64,000 nt of DNA from Trichostrongylus colubriformis (Eukaryota > Nematoda > Chromadorea > Rhabditida > Trichostrongylidae): the NCBI GenBank assembly GCA_963978905.1, contig OZ022260.1:1849725-1913724 (forward strand), written 5' to 3'. This document shows, one piece after another, positions 25,101 to 34,045 of the stretch. A program made the position numbers and the translations under genes. The notes beneath the pieces were generated by a model. That model was not told the origin of the DNA, ran no database searches, and was given only the letters and a program-made list of their open reading frames with translations. Within the stretch, counting starts at the first letter, position 1; every line of letters begins with the position of its first letter.

Positions 25101-28100
25101 GTGCATACTTAACACTCGAAGAGTTGCGTACTGTGGTCGCAGAAGTAGAAGCTGTCATAAATTCCAGACCTATAACACCTTTCCGCGAAAGCGACGTATC
25201 TCCTTGCGCGCTCAGACCAATCGACTTCACTTCGCCAGAGGTCGAGCTTCAGTTGCCGCAGTCAGACCATCTGTCTAGCGAGTTCGCTACAGCGGCGCAC
25301 AGGCTAACAGACTGGTACAAAGAGTCGCTCAAAGTTCTCGACTATTTCTGGGATTTGTGGCACGCAGATTATCTTTCAGCACTAAGGGAGCGCCATCAGT
25401 TGCGTATGAAGCAGCCTAAATACACCACGGCTCCACCCTGCGAAAACGACGTTGTCATAATCGCCGATGCAAAATTGCCAAGGAGCCATTGGCCCTTAGG
25501 TCTAGTGGTCAAAGTCAATACTAACGCAGCAGACAACCAATCGCGTTCCGCAGACGTTCGCATAGCAAGCGGTAAAGTATTAACACGTTCGCTATCACAT
25601 CTATACCCTCTAGAAATTAGAGCGAACAATACGCAAAATCGGTGCGATGCGAAATCTCCTACCACTGCTCAAAAACCGTTGCCGCGAAGGACGCAACCAC
25701 CACGTACTGCGAAAACTCATCACAAGTTTATTCACTAGTTTATCGCATCTCTAAACATCCATTTTCGCGATAGCTCACTGTGGTGCAGTTCACACTTGCG
25801 AAACGTGCGCTCCAAGGTCAACCTAGCGCACCGGCGCGAAATCAGTTTTTTCAAGTTTACTCACACACCACTGCTCACGCATTCAGCGTTCAACGCCCTT
25901 TGCTCTGTTGCAGTACCATTTCGACACTATATTACTACAATGGTATTCTTATATACATCACCAACGTCAGCTGCAAAATTGCATCTTTGGTCAGGTCAGG
26001 TTTTCTATGCGTTATCTTGCGTTCGTTTCTGATCACAGTGTACTGTTCGCTAATTCATGCATATTTCCACTACCAAAGTTATAACCGTGTTGCTTCTTAA
26101 GCTATTTACCATTCCTGCGAGCATAGTTATCCTTTTCGCGCGCACTTGCTCTTCATCCATCTCGGATAACAGCGAGTACGCAGTGAAATGTGTCGTACTG
26201 ACTATCAAACGCCACCTCTAACATCTATACGGCGTCAGTACTGACATTTTCCAATAACTACGCCCACGGGATATTCCCTCCTCTCGCAACTGCACAAGAT
26301 TTATGCAATCCATTCTGTAATAACAATTTGCATAACTTAAACTCTATCTCCCCAAGGCAAATTTACGCCAGCTCCAAACAACAGTACACTGTCTATTCAA
26401 CGTCATCCCCGCACGCGCACGCACCTGACCAAGGATATCCCTTGTAGCTTTGTATATTTACCAGTGGCACGTTAATCAATAATGCCGCGTCTACGCCATG
26501 ATTGTACCGTTTCGCCATTGTCTCGCTTAGTTTCTTGTCCGGCCTGCCCGGAGGCTCCGTCTCCGCGGACGGAATACTCTCAGCGGGAGAGTCTGCCGTC
26601 TGCGGAGGTGGACAATAGCACTCGCTGCAATCATGTTCGTCGTACCGCAGCACGTTAAAGGCGACATTGCTCACGCTAAATCGCGAGACTGTCTGGACAT
26701 CGCAAGAACATCACGCACACGTTGTACATGTTAGCCACGTTACGTAGTAGCGAGCCTACATAAGCCTGCCACGTTTAGCGTATTTAACATTAGCGCACTT
26801 GCTACGTTTGCCATCACGCACTTTCATGTACAGCAGTTGTGTGCCACGAGCGTCAGTAGACGCAATCCCTTGGGGTGTGCGGTGGGAGGCCGCATCTTTG
26901 TATTTTCGCTTGTCCTGGGATTCAGCTACGTGCCTTTTTAGTTTATCGACCTTGGGGAATTCATTCGTGTCTTAAGTGAGGAAAACCTCCCCCTCACGTG
27001 TATTTATGCCCTGCGGAGCCCAAAATACAGCTACTTTGTAAAAAACTAGTAGGCCCATCCACATTCGTGCCGTCTCGATCTCACGCACTCGCCGTCTACC
27101 TCAACGTCTTCAACGTCAAGCGCAACTGCCGAAGTTGAAGTGAATATCGAGGATGTGCTGTTTATTGGTCGTCGACGATTTGTTTCATTATATTGATACT
27201 TTCTTGTTCGTTGTGTTGTATTCTGCTGCCTAACTATTAAGCATTGTACTGAGAAGAATGATAACCCTGTACGTCAGACTTATCCCATCGTTTCCTCGCA
27301 CCCGTGCGATTTGGGGAAGCGCACGGCAACCTAGGCCCATCTGGTAGGCGTCACTTCGATTGACGTGTATGTACATTTGCGTAGGTAAGCGACACCGCCA
27401 ACTCCCGCTGCGCGAGCGGTCTTGCATTTTGGCCGCCCCCAGTGTCGTGACTCGTGCACGACTTCTTCGTTTCATCGTCCCCGTTGTGGCCGTTCCATCA
27501 AGTTTACGCGCAGCTCTCTACAATCCGGCCAAGGTACCCAAAGGGGACCAGCGGTTTCACGCACTGGGGTCTTACCGCGCAAACTACCGTACGCAGAATG
27601 TTCTAGATCACGCCGCCATCGGCCCAAATCGGATCGATCGTCAGTCTTCTTCTCCTGCCAGCGTCCCGAGTGGTCGGTGCTTCTCGCACCTGACGTCTTC
27701 CGTCTTCCCTGTCGCCCTGTGTCGTCTCCGTCGCTGTTCGACTGCGCAATTGCTTTCCCCGAGCAATATTTACGCGCACCTGTATTCAACCGCAGCTGAG
27801 GATTGCCCGAGGATATGGATGGACGAATGCGGGAACCCTCGTCCTCTGCCCACGTGCGCCCGGACGTGCCGACGAAACCCTGGATGACGCCGTCGGGTAC
27901 GACGAGGGGGTTGGTGGCGATCGACGACCCCTAGTAAGGCGAGGAGCGACCCCGTGGGTTTAGTACTTTTTTAGGATTCCATTTTCTATTGTAGTTAAGT
28001 ATAAACTCCATTTCTCTTTTTATTGTTGTGCTCTCTTGTGGTACATGGTTTTGCCTTTTTTATACTTGGATCGATGCGCATGTGACGTAACATCAGTTAA

Positions 28101-31100
28101 CACGTGTAACCACAACGGTTTATTGATTGGTTGTTTAGTGAAAGTGACACCAGTGTGGAGCGCAGTAGTCGGGTTCTGTCTTAGCCACTTTGGGGGTATC
28201 ATGCTAAACATCGTACCGCAGTGGTCGAGACGCAATGCCGAGGCATCGGGAAGGTTGTCGCACATGGCGTATTTCCGGTAGGGGCAACTAGGGGCAGGAC
28301 CGTCCTACACGCGTGGCAGGTCGAGTCTTGATGCGCAACCCCTAGCTCGTCTCGGGTAACTCGGCGACCGGGCACGTCACCCTTCTTCGTTGCCACAACC
28401 TTTTGCCCCGTGGCGTGCCCGGCGTCGCGACAAATACCGTTTTAGTGTGGCTACATACATCGTGATATCAAACCTCCGAATTTCGCAGTTGGTCGAGAAG
28501 AAGACGGTGATCAACACACGATCTACATCATAGACTTCGGATTGTCCAGAAAATATAGGTATATCGCATATAAATTACTTGATACTGCGTTCATACTCGG
28601 CGACGAGATCACTGCGGCATTCTCGCCGAGTATGAACGCAACCAAGCTGATATACTTGGGATCAATGACGACATGACAAAACTACGCGGCACACCTCAAG
28701 TTTGAAAACACTTATTTTCAGGACGGACGATAAAGACTTGCGTTACCAACGAATTAGAGTTCCTTTCCGTGGCACAACACGATACGCAAGCATCAGAGCA
28801 TTAGATTCGGTGAATAATCCCGGAGAGGGCTCCATTCACCCTCCCCTTAACAGTCTTCCCCGCCTCAATTGTCTTCTGAGCTTCAACTTGAGCTAGTTCC
28901 CCTGTTCAGAGAGAGCAGTCTCGTAAAGATGATGTGGAATCGTGGTGGTATATGGTGTTAGAGTGGATGACTGGAGACTTACCATGGCATAAATGCAGGG
29001 TAGGCAATAAGTCGGCTAGCTGCTGTACTCGTGGACGATCATTGTTCCAGGGTAAAGAGCGCGAAAAGGTGATGCAGTGGAAGAAAGATCTACGAGAAGA
29101 GAAGAAACTTGAAGGGGTAAGAGAGCATGTTCATCTAATCTCATAGAATCGGGCAGCATAAGAGACGGGGCAGTGTCTAGACTGCCATCACCTGCCTGCT
29201 AACGAACCTAGCAGCCAGTCTTCCATTTTCTGAGTTGAAGAGCGCGTTTATACTCGGCGGCTGCTCGCTACAATCGCAGCCGCATTGCAGCGCAGCAAAA
29301 AAAAACCTCTCGTATCAGTACGCTCTGTGCTGGCTGCGTGCGAGCCGCCGACTGGCAATGCTGATGAATGGCCACAGTGTGCCGCCATTCTGCCTATGGA
29401 AAGCACACCGACCATCGATCGCGCGGGTCTATTGATCGATTCACTGTTGTGTGTTGCCTATGCACGGCGACTACACATGAGGTATGATGGCGGCCTATGG
29501 CACCAGGAAGGGTTAAAGGCACTTTCCGCGATTACCCTGAATGGGTTTAAGAGCTGAATTATGAAATCAGAGGTGCTGAAGAATACACCGAGAAAGAAAA
29601 ATCCTGAAGAAGCCTCCCGAAAATGGCAAAAATGAGGCCTCCTGACATCTGGCCTTGTACGAGGTTACCACGTGAAAACGAACCTTCAAATCAGTTCTCG
29701 TTGGATGTTATCATGAGGAGCCTTGAGATATTACTCGTTTTCCCGAGTGAACATATCCTTAACTACTAGAATTTCTTCTTTATCTTATCTTATCGCATAA
29801 TCGCAGGCCCACATAAACGCCACGTTGGAAAAAGCTTCGTCCAATGCCGGGTGGGGTCGCCAATTGGTGGGAGGGGTCCCAGTTGCCTCCCGCTGGGTTT
29901 GCGCTGCCAGGAGGGCTAGTGGCGCCGCTCTAAGGGTACAGCCGCGACAGTTACCCGGGGGTCTATCGGCTGCGGCAGGGTAAATAGCTGGTGAGATTAT
30001 GGCGGAAAGTGCCTTTAAGGGAAAACTGAGTACTGCGAATACATGTTCTCTGAAAACAAATCCTCCACTTCAGAAGATGTGATGTGTAGCGAAAATCGCA
30101 TTGAAAAAGCATAGCTTGGGGCTTATCATGACCCCGCAGCACGGCGTGTCGTTCTGCAGTCCTACAGTGGGTGAGTTGTCGGCGAAGGCGGTACAACTTT
30201 TGCGGCCGGCTGATTAGCCTTTCCACCTTTCTGCAGTCTACCCCGGCTAGTGACGCAGAGGGGTGCAAGAGAGAAGGGGGGGGGGGGCTTCTCGCCGTTT
30301 GTCTTGTTCTTTCGGTATTAATACATTGCTGAGCACCCTACTTTCATATCCAACATTTCGTCAAATTTACACCTTTCGGTGCCATATGGAATTAAGAGGA
30401 AAAAAATTGGTCGTAAATATTCTGGCCTCGCAAGGTTTCTCATGTAGCCCATGGCCGTTCTACTTCGGTTCTTACAGGTTCTGAAGGGCACACCACGAGA
30501 ATTCATGGCTCGTATTATTTTCTATATTGACACATTGGAATATGAGTCCATTCCCGACTACGACTACATTGCGGCACTTCTCGAAGCCTCCATGCACGTA
30601 AGAAGAGACCAAATCTGTTTTGGACTCAAGGAAGTGGGCGTGTCAGACAACAAGACCAGAGAATCACTACCGCCGTAACATTGTTTATAGGACCCAACAC
30701 GTCCTTTGAAGATGCCACCAGCGCGGTCCTTACCACGGTGGAAGTTGATATTATCGGAGACCCGAGGTTTTTGAGGCAATCATTGCTGGCGATAATGGGT
30801 GTAGGTTGGGACACACGAATCTAGGCCGTGACCCTGTAACAGCCTGTGGCCTTTGACCTAAGCCTTAAACAATTCAGACAATTTGTTCATGTAAATCGTG
30901 TCCTCCTTGCAAGTCTGTTCCGTAGTATAGTCAAATTGTCTGAATTATTCATGTCACAGGGCAAAGGCCACAGGCTGTCACAGGGTCACGGCCTAGATTC
31001 GTGTGTCCCAACCGTCACCCGGCGATAATCTGGGGGACCGCAAATCTAGGAGGAGAGCATTTATGCCTCAACTCCCTTCATGGAGGAAAAGCGGTCTAGG

Positions 31101-32401
31101 TACTGAATAGACATTGGTTGAGGTACTGCCTTTGTGACTTCCCTTCATCTGTGCTCCACTTTCTCCAGAAAATCCTCGTACTCATCGAGGCTACCCTTTA
31201 AAGACGCCGGTGCATAGCAGAGCAGGAAACTTCGAGCAGCGGATGGTCAAGGGCCGCCCGACTGTCATTTCTGTCAAAACGCTGTTCCCGCGCTAGTCAC
31301 TGTTGCACGATAAATGCGACACCACGTTTAGCATTGTCGGCTCAGGAATAGGACAAACCGTGCCTGATGGTGAGATACAGCTTCCTTTCTCTGGTAATCT
31401 TGCTTCTGTTATTCCAAGTATATCGCAGCTGGTCTTGTCCAAAGCCATCTCTCGATTTGGCGGGCCACTGAAGAAAGAGATCGATCATTGATCGTTCTCC
31501 AGTGGTGGCCATGAGGGTGGGTCATTGTCTGCCGTAGGCCCACACACTTCTGGCAGACGACACTGGGCATAGGTTGGGGAGGGCGATTATATGGATGAAA
31601 GAAGTTGACCAACTGCTACGACCTAAGCACCAAGACGTTTCTTTTTCACCTATACGTTGTACATATCAAACAATGTTTAACATTTCAAATTATTTGCTAT
31701 GGATCCCTCACCATGTTTTACGAAAAGTAACTTCCGCCAGTCCTGGCCAACACTCATCTATCAATTATGGTAGGCCACATTACCGCCAGCGAATATTGCC
31801 TTAAAAACTTCGGGCCTCCGACACCATGTTCAAGGGACCGCTCTAGTGTCCAGTTCTTCAAAAGCACGTTGTGTCCCTTGAACGAAGTTACAGTGGTAGT
31901 AAATCACCGATCACGTCTGTTAGTGCGCGTTCATACTTGGCGACTGATCGCAGCGAAAGACAAAATATGTATGACTATCAATACTGTTTGCGACGCACAG
32001 CCAGCACTGGGTGTATTATTCGCGGGGCCTAAGTGGCGTGTGCGTTGCGTCAATGCAGTCGCAGCAATCGGTCGCAGGGTATGAACGAGCATTATTAATG
32101 TTTCCATTCCCTCTAACAGGAAGCACCAACGGAGGCTGGTGTAATTCATCCACCGACATGCACTTTTCTCCAGCGCGTCCACTGTTTTCGGTATTGTAAT
32201 GGCTCACTTACAGGCCTATCATCTTAACTATGCTGACCCACCTGATTGGGACTTAATGGTAACTTATCTGGGGCCACGTTATGCAAAGAACACGTCATAT
32301 TTTTCAAGAGGTAAATCGCTGCAGACGTAATGTAAGCAAAGATGAATTATGTCAATTTAATGTTTTTAGAAGGCTCTACTTCTAGAAGTTGCGAAAAATG
32401 A
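16187..32401 (+). CDS. TTBK-like (CK1 group) Ser/Thr protein kinase
   Basis: Exons: 16187-16276, 16418-16528, 17333-17452, 17806-17919, 28446-28558, 28722-28809, 28910-28999, 29051-29116, 30478-30597, 32214-32310, 32370-32401 (TGA). They sum to 1041 nt, 346 aa, with every phase matching. Motifs: Gly loop [14 protein letters not shown] lysine in LAMKCE, alpha-C Glu in [12 protein letters not shown] loop [12 protein letters not shown] in [11 protein letters not shown]+1 area [11 protein letters not shown], then [11 protein letters not shown] typical of the TTBK/CK1 group. All catalytic residues are present, so activity is expected. Nematodes have expanded this family and many members are germline or sperm kinases (family knowledge); that role here is inference. 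The start ATG is the first in frame and follows AG sites usable for trans-splicing. An AATAAA follows the stop by 49 nt. The intron 17920-28445 contains an entire BEL retrotransposon. Confidence 0.88.
16628..16874. repeat. MITE with about 35-bp terminal inverted repeats
   Basis: GGGTGAAGCTACTTACGCC and, in reverse complement from the right, GGGTGAGGCTACTTACGAC, both followed by GAAAATCG. It lies in kinase intron 16529-17332. The rest of that intron has a C-run near 16990 and nothing else I recognise. Confidence 0.6.
18049..19038 (+). repeat. BEL 5' LTR
   Basis: 990 bp, starts TG and ends CA, same length as the 3' LTR. Open frames inside it recur identically in the other copy and are not separate genes. 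It should hold promoter and polyadenylation signals; I see no clear TATA box or AATAAA. Confidence 0.95.
19039..19049 (+). other. Primer-binding site, probably tRNA-Gly
   Basis: TGGTGCATCGG directly abuts the LTR end. TGG is the complement of a tRNA CCA end, and the following bases match from memory the complement of the nematode tRNA-Gly acceptor stem. Identity of the tRNA is from memory and unchecked. The 0.8 kb between here and the gag start is untranslated leader without a recognised feature. Confidence 0.6.
19836..22304 (+). CDS. gag: BEL gag-protease
   Basis: 822 codons from an ATG. Approximate residues: N-terminal coiled-coil-like region 1-140; DUF1759-type gag core 200-355 ([19 protein letters not shown]); three zinc knuckles at about 407-470 ([41 protein letters not shown]); a strongly Arg/Ser-rich tract at about 470-575; aspartic protease near 645 ([11 protein letters not shown]). 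The frame ends 169 nt into the pol frame. The last residues after the T-run at 22202 are out of the pol frame and are probably only made in unshifted product. Confidence 0.92.
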   Translation: MATISACKANLTKAHTSLEAARGKVPQELLNPFNNASMLPDDERQLLERRQEALRTHLTSMRAALRVVKERQQAFLAYVGNSGDKEVDNDAYVEYMQQSRVEESIVTAERLIHVLHANLEEACARSEHLRLRPADHARDNRQAQDDLPQEETHIHAQTNPSTQSPRSQIFLRDTPLRDAVDANSPTYASQQNQSQPSVQLGKLTLEPFTGDITQFQRFWRAFEVAVHDDSSISTTFKFLYLQGLLKGDAQIVLQDLDPDECNYYELVRALKKRYDRPHKTRAVLHKQLQQLPTASNSGTDLRNTWFRISGILRGLRKFEDFRTVLPILDLVRSKFPSEIQQKLHDFEFQSGADFDLHQIMHHLDNIIASREKYEDTTTLKDGYSVNNTSSQRTRSRSYSPQRNSSNCNFCGSGEHQTRNCTVNVPLDARINIATILGLCWRCLSHGHSRRNCRYPPCKRCSGDHHELLCRNGSRDDRRRRSPYRRDHYGSRRDDYRRNRRDYRSPSRDRYPSRSPSQDRYHHRRYTDSEHSRSPSWDSRRRDNSPQAYSPAKRQGRSPNRVTFSTSRKERAFHSPIRDTQSGWRTGSPHPNVFQHQAQDSDTELQQLNHCYQSRSVKHKVAKAALMLAKAKAYTHDTSSVEEVVLLLDSGAQNSFITTNAAHRLRLPIYDKKARTFLTFGGHETTEVTGVVDVELLDDSNRILKVHLTSKDTVTSHQVPPRLSDADIKFIRDNRLPIPSCTFSRPVLPDILIGIDNYWDVLLQEPPVCLPSGMVLTYTRFGTIVSGNSVFLSGYRKAQTPMKCIHHPRQTTKSQGASGHLTL
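22136..25738 (+). CDS. pol: BEL pol: reverse transcriptase, RNase H, integrase
   Basis: 1200 codons open in the -1 frame relative to gag; the first ATG is not necessarily used. Approximate residues: RT 170-310 ([33 protein letters not shown] as the active-site YxDD equivalent); RNase H 460-560 ([19 protein letters not shown]); integrase zinc motif 785-830 ([13 protein letters not shown]...CVICKRA); catalytic core with Asp in GIDYLGPL (about 855), Asp in YSDNATTF (about 919) and Glu in WKGGFYERM (about 965); DUF5641-like tail near 1105. No stop interrupts it, so the copy could be active. Confidence 0.93.
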   Translation: MFALGYGTDIHKVWHHRVGQFGFFVGLPESPDTDEVHTSSKADDEIARRLWSLDSLGITDSHDTNADDKLNAHILNKFYTSSKFIDGFLYVQFPWKASHPKLLDNKQLAYCRLVNQYQRLHKTPSAWQQYVNTIEDHLKAGFIEEVDEHVHDNHRVYYIPHQAVYKESSSTTKLRIVFDASSKTRGAPSLNDCLHQGPTLLPELAGILLRSRLCRFLLIADVEKAFHQIRLQRSQRDATRFLWLKNPFSPPSSANLRVFRFTRIPFGVNASPFMLAAAIQYYLRHLHSPLSEEIERNTYVDNVALGASTQAEAVQKYKTVKSVFADMHMNLRQFACNSRAVNDSISKDDRITTAERTSLLGIVWNYHSDLLLMTIKASDVPVHSKRTALRALASTYDPLGLLTPFLSNIKIFVQDLWAKQLAWDDPLDQSDLHRWSHLLADVQHPVPPIPRLILARSHKFVSAELCVFGDASKRIYACCAYLLCRSPSSVTSNLVMAKSHLNDLKPITIPRSELLAILISVRLAQYIIQQLDLAVSTIHFFSDSQIALHWIHSNRQFKMFVQNRVNSIKNILEQFQQCNITTMFHYVSSEDNPADCATRGLSTKDAKNHMWWSGPSFLNKPTSQWPNAHFNFSTPLVGNKDCESEYQTVHISQSCSFTSALPFSRTNKFNKLLNITAYIIRFLHVRIFARISAVLQECLRGSLPQVANVSAKGVFTASDKTAAERLLILAHYREHEHVLQRLPLQKFNAQKDSDGLIRCPARVGPTLSAPILLIPSHKLASIITWHHHLQLYHSGVHSTITSLRKTYYIPSIRSLVVKTLRACVICKRANGHAYRYPEMPTLPKERTTRSRPFQNVGIDYLGPLNYRTIYSSSNKVWICLITCMTTRAVHLELIMDNTVQEFLLAFRRFIARRGTPDLIYSDNATTFRAADDAITNVIYAPGSWRPIANFSATHKITWRFITPLSPWKGGFYERMVHLFKTAFRKTVGRAYLTLEELRTVVAEVEAVINSRPITPFRESDVSPCALRPIDFTSPEVELQLPQSDHLSSEFATAAHRLTDWYKESLKVLDYFWDLWHADYLSALRERHQLRMKQPKYTTAPPCENDVVIIADAKLPRSHWPLGLVVKVNTNAADNQSRSADVRIASGKVLTRSLSHLYPLEIRANNTQNRCDAKSPTTAQKPLPRRTQPPRTAKTHHKFIH
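22202..22208 (+). promoter_or_regulatory. Candidate -1 frameshift site between gag-pro and pol
   Basis: In gag frame the codons read gTT TTT TTG. The heptamer T TTT TTG fits the X XXY YYZ slippery rule, and a -1 slip enters the pol frame exactly where protein similarity moves over. A downstream pseudoknot was not evaluated. The alternative is a one-base change in a seven-T run. Confidence 0.5.
25739..27442 (+). other. BEL region between pol and 3' LTR, no gene recognised
   Basis: About 1.7 kb with only short frames and no envelope-like signal peptide or transmembrane segments. The bases next to the 3' LTR (GGCCGCCCCCAG) are not a polypurine tract, which is unusual for an LTR element. Confidence 0.6.
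27443..28432 (+). repeat. BEL 3' LTR
   Basis: 990 bp, equal in length and apparently identical in sequence to the 5' copy. It is followed by the AATAC duplication and then CGTTTTAG, which is the host splice acceptor. Confidence 0.95.
28586..28640. repeat. Deleted MITE family A: near-solo hairpin
   Basis: TGCGTTCATACTCGGCGA and its perfect 18-bp reverse complement are separated by about 19 nt. Only the two TIRs of family A remain. It lies in the kinase intron 28559-28721. Confidence 0.75.
29235..29500. repeat. Degenerate MITE family A-like sequence
   Basis: Starts GCGCGTTTATACTCGGCGG; the right end is unclear. It lies in the kinase intron 29117-30477. A GC-rich stretch at 29811-29990 in the same intron is unexplained. 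Confidence 0.35.
29560..29800. repeat. Fragment related to the element at 54607-55127
   Basis: AAAATGGCAAAAATGAG..CCTCCTGACAT.TGGCCTTG.ACGAG.T.CC.CGTGAAAACGA matches the reverse complement of about 54900-55025. Only part of the element is present. Confidence 0.45.
30012..30389. repeat. Decayed MITE family B copy
   Basis: Shares with 4906-5318 the strings TACATGTTCTCTGAAA, CTTCAGAAG, GCGAAAATCGCATT, TTATC/GG..CCCCGCAGC and TTTTCGCCGTTT-like words. It contains a G-run near 30278 and sits in the kinase intron before exon 30478-30597. Confidence 0.6.
30660..31905. repeat. Foldback-like element with nested inverted repeats
   Basis: An inner pair (30788-30890 against 30920-31015) is almost perfect and shares GTTGGGACACACGAATCTAG, GTGACCCTGT, GCCTGTGGCCTTTG and AATTCAGACAATTTG. 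An outer, more diverged pair (30660-30800 against about 31760-31905) shares ACTACC.C.GTAAC, GGCAAT and GCTGGCG.TAATG. No transposase recognised. It lies in kinase intron 30598-32213. Confidence 0.6.
31921..32090. repeat. MITE family A copy
   Basis: Opens GCGCGTTCATACTTGGCGACTG and closes CGGTCGCAGGGTATGAACGAGC. It lies in the last large kinase intron. Confidence 0.65.
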
Positions 32402-32449
32402 CCTTTACAATAACTCAACAATATCCAACAGATTGAATATTCACAGCTT

Positions 32450-32455
32450 AATAAA
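32450..32455 (+). promoter_or_regulatory. Kinase polyadenylation signal
   Basis: AATAAA lies 49 nt after the predicted kinase stop, a normal nematode distance. It supports the short final exon 32370-32401. Confidence 0.6.
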
Positions 32456-32734
32456 CTGTTATAAACTTTCCTAATGTTTTTCACTTACATAAAGTCAGCA
32501 CGGGCGATAAATCGGCCGAGATGAATGTAGATATGCAAAGAAGCTGATAGCAGAAAAGGATTGAAAAAATGGACAGAAACTCAAGAATTGGGGTAAATAC
32601 TTCCTGTTGACCTCATAGGAAAGTGCTTCCACTTTCTAGCGCCCCCTTCATTGACCTATTGATCGCAACTGCGTGGATCTGTCACGCACGGCACATGATG
32701 CACCCATATGTGGGTGGAGCTATACCATGTTTGG

Positions 32735-34045
32735 GATGATCTTCGCAACTACCGACCGATTAGCTTGCTGAGCGTGCTCTACAGGTGGTAGCAGTCAGTC
32801 AGTGGTCGAATATAGGACGCGGACAGGATAGCATTCGTTCGACACTGTCCGAGGCCTTCTCATAATCGACGAAGGTTAGGGCGAGGGAAAGATGGTATTC
32901 CCTGCAGACTTCAATGACCATCGCAACGGTTTGAATGTGGTCCATGCAACTGAATCCCTGACGGAATCCAGCTTTTTCGTATGGCTGGGCCTCATCCAAT
33001 GTGCGCGATATTCGCGTTAGGATGATTTTCGTGAAAAGCCTGTTCTACGACAATACAGCTCTTTCAACGCCCAATTAACATCTCCATCGGAAAAGACGGC
33101 GACACCATCTCGCCGAAGCTGTTTACTGCCGCATTGCAGTGGGTGATGGAGTCGCTCGACTGGAAGACAAGGGCATATGTGTGGACGGAAAATTCCTCTC
33201 GAACCTTCGTTTTGCGAACGACATCGTCATCTTCTCGCGTAGTACCAATGAAGCAGAGACGATGCTCCTAGAGTTAAACGAAGCCGGGAGTAAGATCGGA
33301 CTGCAGATCAATCGGATGAAGACACAGTTCATGAAGAATGCCTGGGCGATGGAGGAAGTGTCGAAATCGACGGCTCTCCCATCGCCGAAACGACGTCGTA
33401 CGTCTATTGGGGCGTTCCATGAACATGGACAACGACATGAAGGAAGAGCTCGACAGAAGAAGGAGAGCTGCATCAGCCTACGGGTCTATTAAAGAGGCCA
33501 CCCACCAGCTAAAGGATCCTGACCTACGCGCCCGTCTATTCGACTCGACAGTCGTTCCTGCTCTGCGTTACGCTACCGAGATGTGGCCTGATACGTCAGC
33601 CACGGCGGAATCCCTGCAGGTGACTCACAGCGCACTCGAGAGATGTCTTCTGGAGTACACCCGGCTATCTCAATATCGTGCCGGACTTCGCAGCTCCGAT
33701 TTGAGGCAAATGTCTCGTCTACGAGACCCTGTGATACGTATCGAAGGCCAAACACCGATGGGCCGGCCATATTATGCGGAGAGAAGACGATAGGTGGACG
33801 AAAAGAACAGTGGAGTGGATCCCCTGGGATTGTCCACGTCCCCGCGAAAGACCTCCCAAAAGATGGGGAGATGTGTTCATTGAACACGTCAAACTAATGA
33901 GAAACTCCAGAAAGGCTGATTTTCGTGGTTGCCGGAAAGTCAAAGAACGAGCTGGATGACGAGCGCGAAAGAACGAAACGAATGGAAATCGTGTTGGGGC
34001 CCGCACAGCCAGTGAAGACGAGCCGTCTAAGTGTCTAAGTATTTA
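32735..34045 (+). mobile_element. RTE-type LINE remnant with an internal inverted block
   Basis: The + strand shows NYRPISLLSVLYRW near 32740-32785, and from about 33060 shows KDGDTISPKLFTAALQWVM and, after a frame change, DGKFLSNLRFANDIVIFS. The segment about 32785-33046 instead reads on the - strand as RISRTLDEAQPYEKAGFRQG and LTFVDYEKASDSVE, RT parts that belong between the two. The catalytic motif is FAND, with one Asp lost. The 3' end is a TAAG-rich run near 34035, as RTE tails often are. It is not functional. Confidence 0.8.

Larger units (their letters stand above)
18049..28432 (+). mobile_element. Full-length BEL/Pao LTR retrotransposon
   Basis: Two 990-bp LTRs (18049-19038 and 27443-28432) begin TGTCGTGACTCG and end GTCGCGACA. 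The 5-bp AATAC stands on both sides (18044-18048 and 28433-28437) as a perfect target duplication. Order inside: primer site, gag with zinc knuckles and RS-rich tract, aspartic protease, RT, RNase H, integrase. That gag-PR-RT-RH-IN order and the DUF1759-like gag are BEL/Pao features. Protein frames read from the two LTRs are identical, so the insertion looks recent. It sits in the kinase intron, same strand, 13 nt from the acceptor junction. Confidence 0.95.

Noticed and set aside
26393..26674. 93-codon antisense frame in the BEL 3' region
   Set aside because: Considered as an accessory gene, but it is antisense, has no known domain and no promoter evidence.
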